A DNA stretch of 64,000 nt from Coriobacteriaceae bacterium (GTDB lineage: Bacteria > Actinomycetota > Coriobacteriia > Coriobacteriales > UMGS124), in the NCBI GenBank assembly GCA_019421015.1, contig JAHZGC010000011.1, forward strand, positions 14,409-78,408. Reading direction: 5' to 3'. How positions within the stretch are numbered: position 1 is the first letter of the stretch; each line of letters starts with the position of its first letter. The notes below the pieces were generated by a model that was not told where the DNA came from, did not search any database, and saw only the letters and a program-made list of their open reading frames with translations. Shown one piece after another: positions 10,103 through 19,330 of the stretch. The translations under genes and the position numbers were made by a program.

Positions 10103-11410
10103 ATGCCCATCCTCATGCCCCAGATCGAGTGCGCCCCCCGCGATGAGATCCGCGCGCTGCAGCTCGACCGCCTCAAGCACCAGGTCGCCTACGTCTACGA
10201 GCGCGTCCCGTGGTACCGCGAGCAGCTCGACGCCCTGGGCACCAAGCCCGAGGACATCAAGACCCTCGACGACGTGCGCCGCCTGCCCTTCACCGACAAG
10301 AAGGTCATGCGCGACACCTTCCCCTTCGGCCTCTTTGCCATCCCCGTAGACGACGCCGTGCGCCTGCACTCCTCGAGCGGCACCACCGGCAAGCCCGTCG
10401 TGACCGGCTACAACCGCCACGACATGGACGTGTGGAGCGAGTGCATCATGCGCCTGGCCTCCATGGCCGACGTGGTACCCACCGACCGCGCCCAGATGGC
10501 CTTCGGCTACGGCATGTTTACCGGCGGCTTTGGCCTGCACCAGGGCCTCGAGCGCCTGGGGTGCCTCGTGATCCCGGCCGGCTCGGGCTCTACCGAGCGC
10601 CACATCACCATGATCGACGACTACAAGACCACGGTCCTCATCGCCACCCCCACCTACGCCATGCACATCTGCGAGGTGGGCGAGAAGCTCGGCTACGACT
10701 GGTCCAAGAGCTCGCTGCGCGTGGGCCTGTTCGGCGGCGAGCCCTGCCGCCCCGCCCTCAAGGCCGAGATCGAGCAGCGCATGCACATCATCTGCACCGA
10801 CAACTACGGCCTGACCGAGGTCATGGGCCCCGGTGTGGCGGGGGAGTGCCTCTGCTGTCGCGACATGCAGCACATTGCCGAGGACCACTTCCTCTGGGAG
10901 GTCGTGAACCCCAAGACCGGTGAGCCCGTGCCCGACGGCGAGGAGGGCGAGCTCGTGCTCACGACCCTCACCAAGGAGTGCTCGCCGGTGCTGCGCTACC
11001 GCACCCACGACTACACCCGCGTGATCACCGAGCCCTGCGGGTGCGGCCGCACCCTGGCCCGCATGCAAAAGGTGCGCTCGCGCTCGGACGACATGCTCAT
11101 CATCCGCGGCACCAACGTCTTCCCGAGCCAGATCGAGGACGTGCTGGCCAAGATCGAGGGCGCCTCGCCCGACTACAAGCTCGTGGTCGACAACGAGACG
11201 GGCATGGACCGCATGACCCTCATGCTTGAGGTCAAGCCCGACTACTTTAGCGACGAGGTGGCCGTCATGGACCGCTTCCGCGACCACGTGGCGGCCAAAC
11301 TGCGCGAGACGCTCCAGGTGAGCGCCGTGGTCAAGCTCGTCGAGCCCGGCAGCATCGAGCGGGTCACCGGCAAGGCCAAGCACGTCGACGACCGCCGCGT
11401 CCTGAAGTAA
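10103..11410 (+). CDS. paaK: Phenylacetate-CoA ligase family protein (PaaK)
   Basis: The 435-aa enzyme is an AMP-forming aryl-acid:CoA ligase. The phosphate-binding loop SSSGTTGKP lies at about residues 90-98. Further adenylation motifs are DNYGLTEVMGPG, YRTHDYTR and the C-terminal IIRGTNVFPSQIE lid domain. Next to iorAB it may run in reverse, turning aryl-acetyl-CoA made by IorAB into the free acid with ATP formation, which would make this a fermentation pathway for Trp, Phe and Tyr. The direction is inference. It starts 17 bases after the ACT gene with AAAGG as ribosome site. Confidence 0.92.
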   Translation: MPILMPQIECAPRDEIRALQLDRLKHQVAYVYERVPWYREQLDALGTKPEDIKTLDDVRRLPFTDKKVMRDTFPFGLFAIPVDDAVRLHSSSGTTGKPVVTGYNRHDMDVWSECIMRLASMADVVPTDRAQMAFGYGMFTGGFGLHQGLERLGCLVIPAGSGSTERHITMIDDYKTTVLIATPTYAMHICEVGEKLGYDWSKSSLRVGLFGGEPCRPALKAEIEQRMHIICTDNYGLTEVMGPGVAGECLCCRDMQHIAEDHFLWEVVNPKTGEPVPDGEEGELVLTTLTKECSPVLRYRTHDYTRVITEPCGCGRTLARMQKVRSRSDDMLIIRGTNVFPSQIEDVLAKIEGASPDYKLVVDNETGMDRMTLMLEVKPDYFSDEVAVMDRFRDHVAAKLRETLQVSAVVKLVEPGSIERVTGKAKHVDDRRVLK

Positions 11411-11484
11411 GAGGCCCGCTGCAAGGCGCCGCCATGGGAGGGCCGCTCCCACCTGAGCAATCCGAGCAGAGAGGAGGACTCCCC

Positions 11485-12138
11485 GTGGCGGCACCCATCC
11501 GCGTGGTGGTCGCAGACGACGACCCCATCGTGTGCACGTCGCTCGAGACCATCTTGAACGCCGAGGACGACATCGCGGTGGTTGGGCTGGCTCACTGCGG
11601 CGAGCAGGCCGTCGAGGCCTACGGGCGCCTGCGTCCCGACATCCTGCTCGCCGACATCCGCATGCCGGGCGGGACCGGTCTCGAGGCCGCTCGGCGGATT
11701 CTGGCCGAGGACCCCGCGGCCCGCGTCGTCTTTCTCACGACCTTCTCCGACGACGAGTACATCGTCGGGTCCCTCCAGGTGGGGGCCAGGGGCTATCTGA
11801 TCAAGCAGGACATCGCCGCCATCGCCCCGGCCCTGCGCGCCGTCATGGCGGGCCAGCGCGTGCTCGAGGGCGAGGTGATGACCCGCATGAGCGAGCGCGC
11901 GCTCGGTTCGGCCCCTCCCGAGGAGGGCGTGGGCGAGCCCGGTGCCTTCGAGGCCCTTACCGGGCGTGAGCGTGATGTCTTGCGCGGCGTGGCGCAGGGG
12001 CTCGACAACGCCCAGATCGCCGACGAGCTCTCGTTGAGCGAAGGCACCGTGCGCAACCACATCAGCTCGATGCTCGCCAAGCTCTCGCTGCGCAACCGTA
12101 CCCAGCTGGCGGTCTATTACTACCGCGGCCGCTTATAG
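11485..12138 (+). CDS. NarL/LuxR-type response regulator, orphan
   Basis: A 217-aa response regulator. The receiver domain has the acidic pocket D11-D13, the phospho-acceptor D57 (LLADIRMPGG) and the conserved Lys (YLIKQDIAA). A LuxR-type helix-turn-helix occupies about residues 150-210 (LTGRERDVL, NAQIADELSLSEGTVRNHI). GTG 11485 is preferred over GTG 11434 because AGAGGAGGA lies just upstream. No histidine kinase gene is adjacent. It begins 74 bases after paaK in the same direction and may share its transcript, so it could report on the ior/paaK pathway, but that is only position-based. Confidence 0.9.
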   Translation: MAAPIRVVVADDDPIVCTSLETILNAEDDIAVVGLAHCGEQAVEAYGRLRPDILLADIRMPGGTGLEAARRILAEDPAARVVFLTTFSDDEYIVGSLQVGARGYLIKQDIAAIAPALRAVMAGQRVLEGEVMTRMSERALGSAPPEEGVGEPGAFEALTGRERDVLRGVAQGLDNAQIADELSLSEGTVRNHISSMLAKLSLRNRTQLAVYYYRGRL

Positions 12139-12285
12139 CCCCCGCTCGCGCGGCTCTGGGAGGGGGTGCCCGGGGTCCTTACGGTTTTCTCATCTCGCGC
12201 CTTCGTAGTGCATCTTTTGAGAAAAAGAGTGCATACTGTACCCTGCATTGCCGTCAGTCGCACATATGCGAGCAGGAAGGGTTCC

Positions 12286-13014
12286 ATGAAGCTCCCCGAT
12301 CTCTCTAAAATGTCCAAGGGCGCAAAGATCGCCCTCATCGTCGGTGTCGTCGCGGCCTTCATCGCCCTGTGCGCCCTCGTCGGCTGGCTGTGCATCCCCA
12401 TCTACGACATGCTCAAGGACCCGGCCACCCAGCTCAAGTTCGAGGCGTGGGTCCAGTCCCTCGGCATATTCGGCGTCCTCGTCATGCTCTTGATTCAGGT
12501 GCTCCAGATCGTCATCGCCTTTATCCCCGGCGAGGTCGTCCAGGTGCTCGCCGGTGCGATGTACGGCACGTGGGGCGGCCTGCTGCTGTGCCTTGTCGGC
12601 TGCGTCTTTGCGTCGGCCTTCGTGTTCGTGATCATCCGCAAGTTCGGCCGCGGGCTGGTGGTCAAGCTCTTTGGGGAGGACAAGCTCGACAAGTTCGAGT
12701 TCCTAAACGAGAGCGAGAAGCTCGACACCCTCGTCTTCATCCTGTTTTTGATCCCCGGCCTGCCCAAGGACACCCTGACCTACATCGTGCCCCTCTCGAA
12801 CATCAAGCTGAGCAACTTCCTTGTCCTCTCGACCATCGGGCGCATACCCGGCATGGTCGCCTCGACTCTCATCGGGTCGAGCATAACCGACGCCAACTGG
12901 CCCCTCATCATCGGTGTGTTCGCCGTCATCATCGTCGTGGGCCTGCTCGGCATCTGGAAGAAGGACGCCCTGATGGCCTGGGCCAAGAGGATCGGCGGCG
13001 TCAAGAAGCAGTAG
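12286..13014 (+). CDS. TVP38/TMEM64 family (DedA-like VTT domain) membrane protein
   Basis: A 242-aa integral membrane protein. Hydrophobic segments lie near residues 14-37, 50-75, 82-110, 140-160 and 200-225. The family core includes FIPGEVVQVLAGAMYGTWGG and LIPGLPKDTLTYIVP. VTT-domain proteins are thought to move lipids or small solutes across the cytoplasmic membrane; the substrate here is unknown. ATG 12286 follows an AGGAAGG ribosome site; an upstream in-frame extension lacks conserved sequence. A possible promoter (TTGAGA at 12217, TACCCT at 12239) lies 40-70 bases upstream. It is convergent with the SNF2 gene. Confidence 0.85.
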   Translation: MKLPDLSKMSKGAKIALIVGVVAAFIALCALVGWLCIPIYDMLKDPATQLKFEAWVQSLGIFGVLVMLLIQVLQIVIAFIPGEVVQVLAGAMYGTWGGLLLCLVGCVFASAFVFVIIRKFGRGLVVKLFGEDKLDKFEFLNESEKLDTLVFILFLIPGLPKDTLTYIVPLSNIKLSNFLVLSTIGRIPGMVASTLIGSSITDANWPLIIGVFAVIIVVGLLGIWKKDALMAWAKRIGGVKKQ

Positions 13015-13066
13015 CGCAGGGGCTGCCTACGGCATGGCGAATCCGCTGAGCCAAGATGCGGGCCGG

Positions 13067-16000
13067 CTAAACCTCAAGCAGCGCGAGGATGTCCTCTTTG
13101 GTCAGGCTCGCGGTCCCAACGTTCTCGCCGCCCAGGACGCTTTCGGCCAGGTCGCGCTTGGAGTCCTGCAGCTCCAGGATCTTCTCCTCGATGGTGCCCT
13201 TCGCGATGAGCTTGAACACGGTCACGGTGCTCGTTTGGCCGATGCGGTGGGCGCGGTCGGTGGCCTGGTTCTGTGCCGCCAGGTTCCACCAGGGGTCGTA
13301 GTGGATGACGATGTCGGCCGCGGTAAGGTTGAGGCCGACCCCTCCCGCCTTGAGCGATATGAGGAAGACCGGCACGCCGTCGGTGTTGTACGAGGCGACC
13401 AGACGCGCCCGCTCCTCCTTGGAGGTCGCTCCGGTGAGGGTGTAATAGCCGATGCCCGCCTCGTCCAGCCGGGCCGCGATAAGCTCGAGCATACTCGTGA
13501 ACTGGGAGAAGAGCAGCACCTTGTGGCCACCGTCCACGGCGCTCGCCACAAGGTCCATGGCCGCCTCGAGCTTGGCGGAGCCTCCCTCGTAGTTCGCGTA
13601 GAGCAGGTGGGGGTCGCAGCAGATCTGGCGCAGCTTGGTGAGCTCCGCAAGCACCGCGAGCCGGTCGCGGGCGAACTCGCGGGGCAGCCGGTGCGCGAGC
13701 GACAGGGCGAGGTGGCTCGCGGTGGCGCGGTAGAGCTCGTCCTGCTCCCCTTCGAGCGGGGCGTAGATGACGCTCTCCGTCTTCTCGGGCAGGTCCTTGA
13801 GGACGTCTCCCTTCATGCGGCGCAGGACGAACGGGCCCACCATGCACTGGAGGCGCCGGGCGGCCGCCTCGTCGCCTGCGGCGATGGGGAGCTCAAAGCG
13901 ACGGCGGAACCCCTCGTAGCCGCCCAAAAGGCCCGGCATGAGGTAGTCGAATATGCTCCAGAGCTCCGACAGGCGGTTCTCGATGGGGGTGCCCGTGAGG
14001 GCGAGGCGCACCTCGGCCCGTATGCGCTTGGCGCAGCGGGCCGCTTGGGTCGAGTGGTTCTTGATGTACTGGGCCTCGTCGAGGACCTGGCAATAGAAGC
14101 GTTGGCCCTCGTAGAGCTCCACGTCGCGCTTGAGCAGCTCGTAGGAGGTCACGAGCACGTCGTAGGCCGCGGCGTCGCTGATGGCACGCTGGCGCTCCTC
14201 GCGCGCGCCTGCCACGGCGAGCACCGAGAGGCCGGGGGCGAAGCGCCCGAACTCCGAGGTCCAGTTGTACACGAGCGACGCCGGGCACACCACCAAGGAC
14301 GGACCGGGCAGGTTCCGCTCGTAGCGGGCGAGCAGGAAGGCGATGACCTGGAGGGTCTTGCCGAGGCCCATGTCGTCGGCGAGGATGCCGCCGAAGCCGA
14401 GCTTGGCCAGCGTGCTGATCCACTTGAAACCCGCCCGCTGGTAGGGCCTCAGCACGTCGCGCAGGCCGGGCGGTTCGACGAAGTCGTTGTCGCCGATGCT
14501 GTCGAAGTCGCGGATCACGCTTCGGAAGCTCTCGTCGCGGTCGAAGCGCACGCACTCGGCGCGCTTCATCATGGCGTCCACAAAGGGCGCCCGGTTCATC
14601 GGTATGGGCTCCGTCCCCTCCACCAGGGCCTGGGCGCTGACGCCGAGGCCGGCGGCCAGCTCGGCGACGGCCCGCACGCCGCCGTCGTCGAGCCGCAGGA
14701 TGTCGCCGTCAGAAAGCCGGACGAAGCGCTCCTTGCGCTCGAAGGAGGCGAGGTAGGCGAGCAGGTCGTGGGGCGACAGGTCGCCCGAGTCGATGGCGAT
14801 GTCGAGCAGCCCGCTCTTGATGGAGGCCTCCACGCGCACGCGGGGGGCCGGGCGCACCGAGATCGACCGCAGGCTCTCGGAGAGGTACACCTCACCGAGC
14901 GCGGCGAACGCGGGGACGTCTTGGGTGAGGAAGCGGTAGAGGGCCTCGGTGTCGGAGGCGTCGAAGCAGGGCCGCGCCCCAAAGAGCTCCCCTCCGCTCC
15001 AGGGAATCGTGGGAACCGCCCCGCCCACGGTCCCGGTGCGCGAGCCCCGGGCGGTGAGGACCTGGTGGAACGCGCGGCGCACGGCCCGGCGCCCCGCCTC
15101 CTCGCGCGCGGCGTCGCGCACCGGCTGGCCCGGCTGGTGGGCCTCGAAGATGCCGACGCTGCGGTTGCCGTAGGTGGCGACGGCCTCGCAGGTCACACAT
15201 CCGCGTACCAGGGAGAACTTAAAAGAAAGCGCGGCCGGCGGGGGCAGGAGCACCTCCAGGTCGTCGGGCACGGCGACCTCGGCGAGCTCCTTGAGGACGG
15301 GCAGGACGGTGGCGCAGAAGCCGGCGAGGTCGTCCTTGCGGATGTGGAGAGGGGAGGAGGCGGGCAGCGCCGTGCGGCAGAACGTTCCCATGCGGGCGCG
15401 ATAGGCGTCGGGGCACCGTATGGCGCAGCCGTCGAGCAGCAGGTACATGGACCGGTGCGTGAGCACGCAGTCCACACCCGCCGGCAGCACGAGGTCGTAT
15501 CCGCCGCGCTCGCCATGCTCAAGGGTGAGCTCGAGAGCAGGCTGACCCTGGGTCACCGTGAGCGTCCGAGGCCGCCCCGGCACCCCGCCTCGAGGCTCGA
15601 ACTGGATCTGTGCGCCCTGGAGCGCGTCGAGGAGCTCCACCGCGTCGCCGTCGGACAGGGAGAGCACCTTGGGGTTGACGCCGAACGTCGCCGTCGACGC
15701 CGAGGAGCGGCTGCCGGATCGGGCGGCTTCCTGGGAGTGCAGGATGCGCGCGACGATCTCGAGAACGGCGTTGGCCCGGTCCGAGAAGGACTCGCGGTTG
15801 TGGGAGAAGGTCAGGTTGCGCCCGTAGGAGCGCGTCTCGCCGCGCTCCCAGGCACCCACCAGGTCGTCGATGCGCCGCACCATGTAGGCCTGGTGGCCGC
15901 CGGACACGCGCAGGCGGACCTCCCAGACGCCGTCCTCGGCCCCGCCCGCGGAGCCCGCCACCTTTCCTACGGCCGAAAGCGTGCACAGGAGTTCGACCAG

Positions 16001-16588
16001 TTCCCGTTGGCCGGCTTGCGAGGAGGCGTCGTCTTCGTGCGCGCCAGGGACCGGCAGCTGGGAGTAGGCATAGACGAGGGAGCCCACCTGGGGGCTGGTC
16101 GGCATCTCCTGGATGGCGGCCGCCTTGCGGCGGCTCTCGGCCTGCTCCGCCATGCCGGCCCGGTACTGGGCGAGAAGCTTTTGGGTCTGCCTCTCAAGTT
16201 CCTGAGAGCCGACTTCATGGGCGTCCTGCCCGGCCTTGGGGTCCCCCACAGACTCCGATGAGGCGTCGGCACCTTCGGAGGCCCTTCCCGTGCGCAGGGC
16301 GTCGAGGTAGGTCAGCGCGAGCGCCACGCCGTGCTTGCACAGGCCGGTGCCGGGTGCCCCGCAGGAGCAGCGGTGGTCCACGACCCGGCCCGCCCCCAGG
16401 TCCAGGGAGACCTCGGAGCTCACGGGGGCGCCCGCCCGCTCCGCGACAGACCCGCGGAGCTGCGTGAGGCCCCCCTCGGGCATGACGCGGGCCTCCCAAC
16501 TTGTCACGGAGCCGGCCGCGACGAGGCCCTCCCCGCGCGAGAAGGCGACCTTGGTTGCGGCGTCTAGGATTATGGAGTCCGATGTCAC
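13067..16588 (-). CDS. SWIM zinc finger SNF2-family helicase
   Basis: The 1173-aa protein has a SWIM zinc site near its N-terminus (C74, C76, C84, H86: CSC...CKH). A long middle region follows, then a complete SNF2 ATPase: Walker A LADDMGLGKT near residue 740, the DEAQ box near 837, LTGTPIENRLSELWSIFDYL, then the helicase C-terminal lobe with FSQFTSML near 1030 and DRAHRIGQ. Bacterial SNF2 proteins of this type (HepA/RapA relatives) translocate on duplex DNA and are thought to remodel protein-DNA complexes. No nuclease or methylase domain is visible and no defence genes are adjacent. It is divergent from pcrA with 315 bp between, which fits a housekeeping DNA-transaction role. Confidence 0.92.
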   Translation of the reverse strand: MTSDSIILDAATKVAFSRGEGLVAAGSVTSWEARVMPEGGLTQLRGSVAERAGAPVSSEVSLDLGAGRVVDHRCSCGAPGTGLCKHGVALALTYLDALRTGRASEGADASSESVGDPKAGQDAHEVGSQELERQTQKLLAQYRAGMAEQAESRRKAAAIQEMPTSPQVGSLVYAYSQLPVPGAHEDDASSQAGQRELVELLCTLSAVGKVAGSAGGAEDGVWEVRLRVSGGHQAYMVRRIDDLVGAWERGETRSYGRNLTFSHNRESFSDRANAVLEIVARILHSQEAARSGSRSSASTATFGVNPKVLSLSDGDAVELLDALQGAQIQFEPRGGVPGRPRTLTVTQGQPALELTLEHGERGGYDLVLPAGVDCVLTHRSMYLLLDGCAIRCPDAYRARMGTFCRTALPASSPLHIRKDDLAGFCATVLPVLKELAEVAVPDDLEVLLPPPAALSFKFSLVRGCVTCEAVATYGNRSVGIFEAHQPGQPVRDAAREEAGRRAVRRAFHQVLTARGSRTGTVGGAVPTIPWSGGELFGARPCFDASDTEALYRFLTQDVPAFAALGEVYLSESLRSISVRPAPRVRVEASIKSGLLDIAIDSGDLSPHDLLAYLASFERKERFVRLSDGDILRLDDGGVRAVAELAAGLGVSAQALVEGTEPIPMNRAPFVDAMMKRAECVRFDRDESFRSVIRDFDSIGDNDFVEPPGLRDVLRPYQRAGFKWISTLAKLGFGGILADDMGLGKTLQVIAFLLARYERNLPGPSLVVCPASLVYNWTSEFGRFAPGLSVLAVAGAREERQRAISDAAAYDVLVTSYELLKRDVELYEGQRFYCQVLDEAQYIKNHSTQAARCAKRIRAEVRLALTGTPIENRLSELWSIFDYLMPGLLGGYEGFRRRFELPIAAGDEAAARRLQCMVGPFVLRRMKGDVLKDLPEKTESVIYAPLEGEQDELYRATASHLALSLAHRLPREFARDRLAVLAELTKLRQICCDPHLLYANYEGGSAKLEAAMDLVASAVDGGHKVLLFSQFTSMLELIAARLDEAGIGYYTLTGATSKEERARLVASYNTDGVPVFLISLKAGGVGLNLTAADIVIHYDPWWNLAAQNQATDRAHRIGQTSTVTVFKLIAKGTIEEKILELQDSKRDLAESVLGGENVGTASLTKEDILALLEV

Positions 16589-16612
16589 GGGCGTCTCCCC
16601 TTTGAGTCTGGA

Positions 16613-16642
16613 TTAAGGCCCTGAGGCTTAAGGCCCTGAGGC
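16613..16642 (-). repeat. Two perfect tandem copies of a 15-bp unit before the SNF2 gene
   Basis: TTAAGGCCCTGAGGC occurs at 16613-16627 and again at 16628-16642 with no mismatch. The repeat lies between the predicted -10 box (16656-16661) and the SNF2 start codon, so it would be in the 5' untranslated leader. It could be a regulator site pair or a simple duplication. Confidence 0.7.
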
Positions 16643-16655
16643 GGGCAGGGGCGAA

Positions 16656-16661
16656 ATTATA
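16656..16661 (-). promoter_or_regulatory. Predicted -10 box of the SNF2 helicase gene
   Basis: On the minus strand this reads TATAAT, a perfect consensus -10 box, preceded by TTTGACGG. Transcription would begin near 16648, giving a leader of about 60 bases that contains the 15-bp tandem repeat. A consensus -35 at the usual distance is not apparent. Confidence 0.5.
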
Positions 16662-16796
16662 CCGTCAAACGTGCGCGGGGCCACCTCGACCGACAAGCCT
16701 TCGGTCTACGGACGCCGCGCCGACCGCGTGGCGCCGGTGGCCGTGGAAGCTATCTGGCTTCTCCGGCGCCACCGCATGGCAAGCCCGGCGGCACGC

Positions 16797-16802
16797 TACA
16801 CT
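16797..16802 (+). promoter_or_regulatory. Predicted -10 box of pcrA
   Basis: TACACT lies about 100 bases upstream of the pcrA start, in the divergent region shared with the SNF2 gene. No convincing -35 box is present, as for most predicted promoters here. Confidence 0.35.
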
Positions 16803-16903
16803 GAAGGCAGAACACCGATCCAACGCCTGTCCGGCGCCCGCCCCGCATGTTCCCTATGCGCAGCGGGCGTTTCGGTCTGATGCTGCCCTTATCGGAGGTG
16901 CCC

Positions 16904-19318
16904 GTGTCCCTAGACATCGATTCCCTGAACCCAGCCCAGCGTGAGGCCGTGCTCACCACCGAGGGGCCCCTGCTCGTCCTCGCCGGCGCGGGGTCGGGCA
17001 AGACCCGCGTGCTCACGTACCGCATCGCCCACATGATCGAGGACCTCGGCATCATGCCCTGGCACATCCTCGCCATCACCTTCACCAACAAGGCCGCCCG
17101 CGAGATGCGCGAGCGCCTCGACCGGCTCATGGGCGGCCTGAGCACGCGCGGCATGTGGGTCTGCACGTTCCACGCCATGTGCGTGCGCATGCTCCGCATC
17201 GACGGGGAGCGCCTAGGCTACCCCAAGAACTTCACGATCTACGACGCCGACGACTCCAAGCGCCTCGTTAAGTCGATCCTGCAGGAGCTCCACATCGACG
17301 AGAAGCGCTTCCCCGTGAACGCCGTTCAGAGCCGCATCTCCTCGGCCAAAAACGAGCTGCTCGACCCCGACGACCTCATGGAGTCGTGCTCGACCCCGGC
17401 CGACGAGGTGGCGGCCAAGGTCTACAAGGAGCTGCAGAAGCGCCTCAAGCGCGCCAACGCCATGGACTTCGACGACCTGCTCGTGAACGCCTACGAGCTG
17501 CTGCGCAACAACCCCGACGTCCTCGAGGGCTACCAGGACCGCTTTACCCACATCTCGGTGGACGAGTACCAGGACACCAACCGCGCCCAGTACCAGATCT
17601 GCAAGCTGCTCGCCGCCAAGCGCAAGAACCTCATGGTCGTGGGCGACGACGACCAGTCGATCTACTCCTGGCGCGGGGCCGACATCCGCAACATCCTTGA
17701 CTTCGAGAAGGACTACCCCACGGCCAAGACGGTCAAGCTCGAGCAGAACTACCGCTCGACCGGGCACATCCTCGACGCCGCCAACGCCGTGGTGGCCCAC
17801 AACACCGAGCGCAAGGCCAAGCGCCTCTTCACCGCGAGCGGCGACGGCGAGAAGATCCGCCTCGCGCTCAAGCGCGACGAGCTTGCCGAAGCCAACTACA
17901 TCGCCGGCGAGATCAAGGGCCTCCACGACCAGGGCACCCCCTACAGCGACATCGCGCTCTTCTACCGCACCAACGCCCAGTCGCGCGTGCTCGAGGACGG
18001 CCTGGTCAAGGCCGGCATCCCCTACACCATCGTGGGGGGGACGCGCTTCTTTGACCGCGCCGAGATTCGCGACCTCACGGCCTACCTCAAGCTGGCCGTG
18101 AACCCCGCCGACGACGTCTCGGCCCGCCGGGTCATCAACAAGCCGGCGCGCTCCATCGGCGCCACGACCCAGGACCGCATCGCCGAGCTGGCGACCCGGC
18201 GCGGGGTCTCGTTCTTTGAGGCGGCCGCGGAGTACGTGCTCGAGCCCGGGGTCACGAGCAAGACGCGCAACGGTATCGTGCGCTTTTTGCAGGTGGTGGC
18301 CGACGCCCAGTCCTACGAGGGCGACCTGGCCGACGTCGTTGAGATGATTGCCGACAAGAGCGGCCTCATCGACGCCCTGCGCGCCGAGGGCACCGAGGAG
18401 GCCCAGGACCGCGTCGAGAACATCCGCGAGTTCTTCGGCGTGGTCAAGGAGTACGTGGCCAACCACGAGCCCTCCGAGGACCTGCTGAGCAACGCCGAAG
18501 TCCAGCGTGACGAGCCCCAGGAGCGCGAGGCCGTGGCGGGCGACCTGAACCTGGCCGGCTTCATGGAGTGGCTCGCCCTGCGCACCGACCTCGACTCGGC
18601 GGGCGAGGGGGAGTCGGCCGTCACGCTCATGACCGTGCACGCGGCCAAGGGCCTCGAGTTCAACACGGTCTTTGTGGCCGGCATGGAGGAGGGGGTCTTT
18701 CCCCATGTGAACGACTTCGTCGGTACCGACCCCGCCAAGCTCGAGGAGGAGCGCCGCCTCGCCTACGTGGCCATCACCCGCGCCCGGCGCAAGCTCTACC
18801 TGACCCACGCCGAGTCGCGGCGCCTCTACGGCGACGTGCAGCACAACCGCCGCTCGCGCTTCGTCGACGAGATCCCTGCGGAGCACACCACGAGCGTGGG
18901 CGTGGGCAGCGAGGGCTTCGGCGGCTTTGGCTACGACCGCCGCGGCAGCCGCCACGGCATCGGCGGGGCGGGCCACGGCGTCGAGGTCTACGGGGGCCAA
19001 GTCTTCGGCAACCGCACGCGCTCGAGCGGCCGGAGCTCCTCGGGGGCGGGCCGCTCCTTCGACGACTTCTTCTCCGGCGGCGCCTCTGCGGGGCGGTCCT
19101 CGGCCGAGCCGACGCCGGCCCCTCGCCAGCCCACGGTGAGCTACAGCCAGAGCAAGGCGGCGGAGTCCTTTGCCGTCGGGGACCGCGTGAGCCACAAGAA
19201 GTTCGGCCTGGGCACCGTCACGGCCTGCAAGGGCGACCAGATCACTATCCATCTGGACTCCGGTGCAGACAAGACCCTGCTCAAAGGCTACGCGCCCATC
19301 GTCAAGATCAAGCCTTAG
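16904..19318 (+). CDS. pcrA: ATP-dependent DNA helicase PcrA/UvrD
   Basis: An 804-aa superfamily 1 helicase. Visible motifs are LNPAQREAV (Q motif), AGAGSGKT (residues 27-34), TFTNKAAREM, VDEYQDTN, GDDDQSIYSWRGAD, EQNYRST, TVHAAKGLEF and VAITRARRKLYL. The C-terminus (about 660-804) has a Gly/Ser/Arg-rich linker and a Tudor-like end (GDRVSHKKFGLGTV). PcrA unwinds DNA in nucleotide excision repair, rescues stalled replication and strips RecA. GTG 16904 is chosen for its ATCGGAGG ribosome site and because the protein then begins just before the Q motif. Length and domain order are normal for PcrA. Confidence 0.95.
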   Translation: MSLDIDSLNPAQREAVLTTEGPLLVLAGAGSGKTRVLTYRIAHMIEDLGIMPWHILAITFTNKAAREMRERLDRLMGGLSTRGMWVCTFHAMCVRMLRIDGERLGYPKNFTIYDADDSKRLVKSILQELHIDEKRFPVNAVQSRISSAKNELLDPDDLMESCSTPADEVAAKVYKELQKRLKRANAMDFDDLLVNAYELLRNNPDVLEGYQDRFTHISVDEYQDTNRAQYQICKLLAAKRKNLMVVGDDDQSIYSWRGADIRNILDFEKDYPTAKTVKLEQNYRSTGHILDAANAVVAHNTERKAKRLFTASGDGEKIRLALKRDELAEANYIAGEIKGLHDQGTPYSDIALFYRTNAQSRVLEDGLVKAGIPYTIVGGTRFFDRAEIRDLTAYLKLAVNPADDVSARRVINKPARSIGATTQDRIAELATRRGVSFFEAAAEYVLEPGVTSKTRNGIVRFLQVVADAQSYEGDLADVVEMIADKSGLIDALRAEGTEEAQDRVENIREFFGVVKEYVANHEPSEDLLSNAEVQRDEPQEREAVAGDLNLAGFMEWLALRTDLDSAGEGESAVTLMTVHAAKGLEFNTVFVAGMEEGVFPHVNDFVGTDPAKLEEERRLAYVAITRARRKLYLTHAESRRLYGDVQHNRRSRFVDEIPAEHTTSVGVGSEGFGGFGYDRRGSRHGIGGAGHGVEVYGGQVFGNRTRSSGRSSSGAGRSFDDFFSGGASAGRSSAEPTPAPRQPTVSYSQSKAAESFAVGDRVSHKKFGLGTVTACKGDQITIHLDSGADKTLLKGYAPIVKIKP

Positions 19319-19330
19319 GGAGGTGTCGCA

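Noticed and set aside
13034..16261. Plus-strand open frame of 1075 codons opposite the SNF2 helicase
   Set aside because: No recognisable motif. The minus-strand frame contains all helicase motifs in order.
13067..16588. SNF2 helicase as part of a DISARM-like or other defence system
   Set aside because: No methylase, phospholipase D, DUF1998 or nuclease gene is adjacent; neighbours are housekeeping genes.
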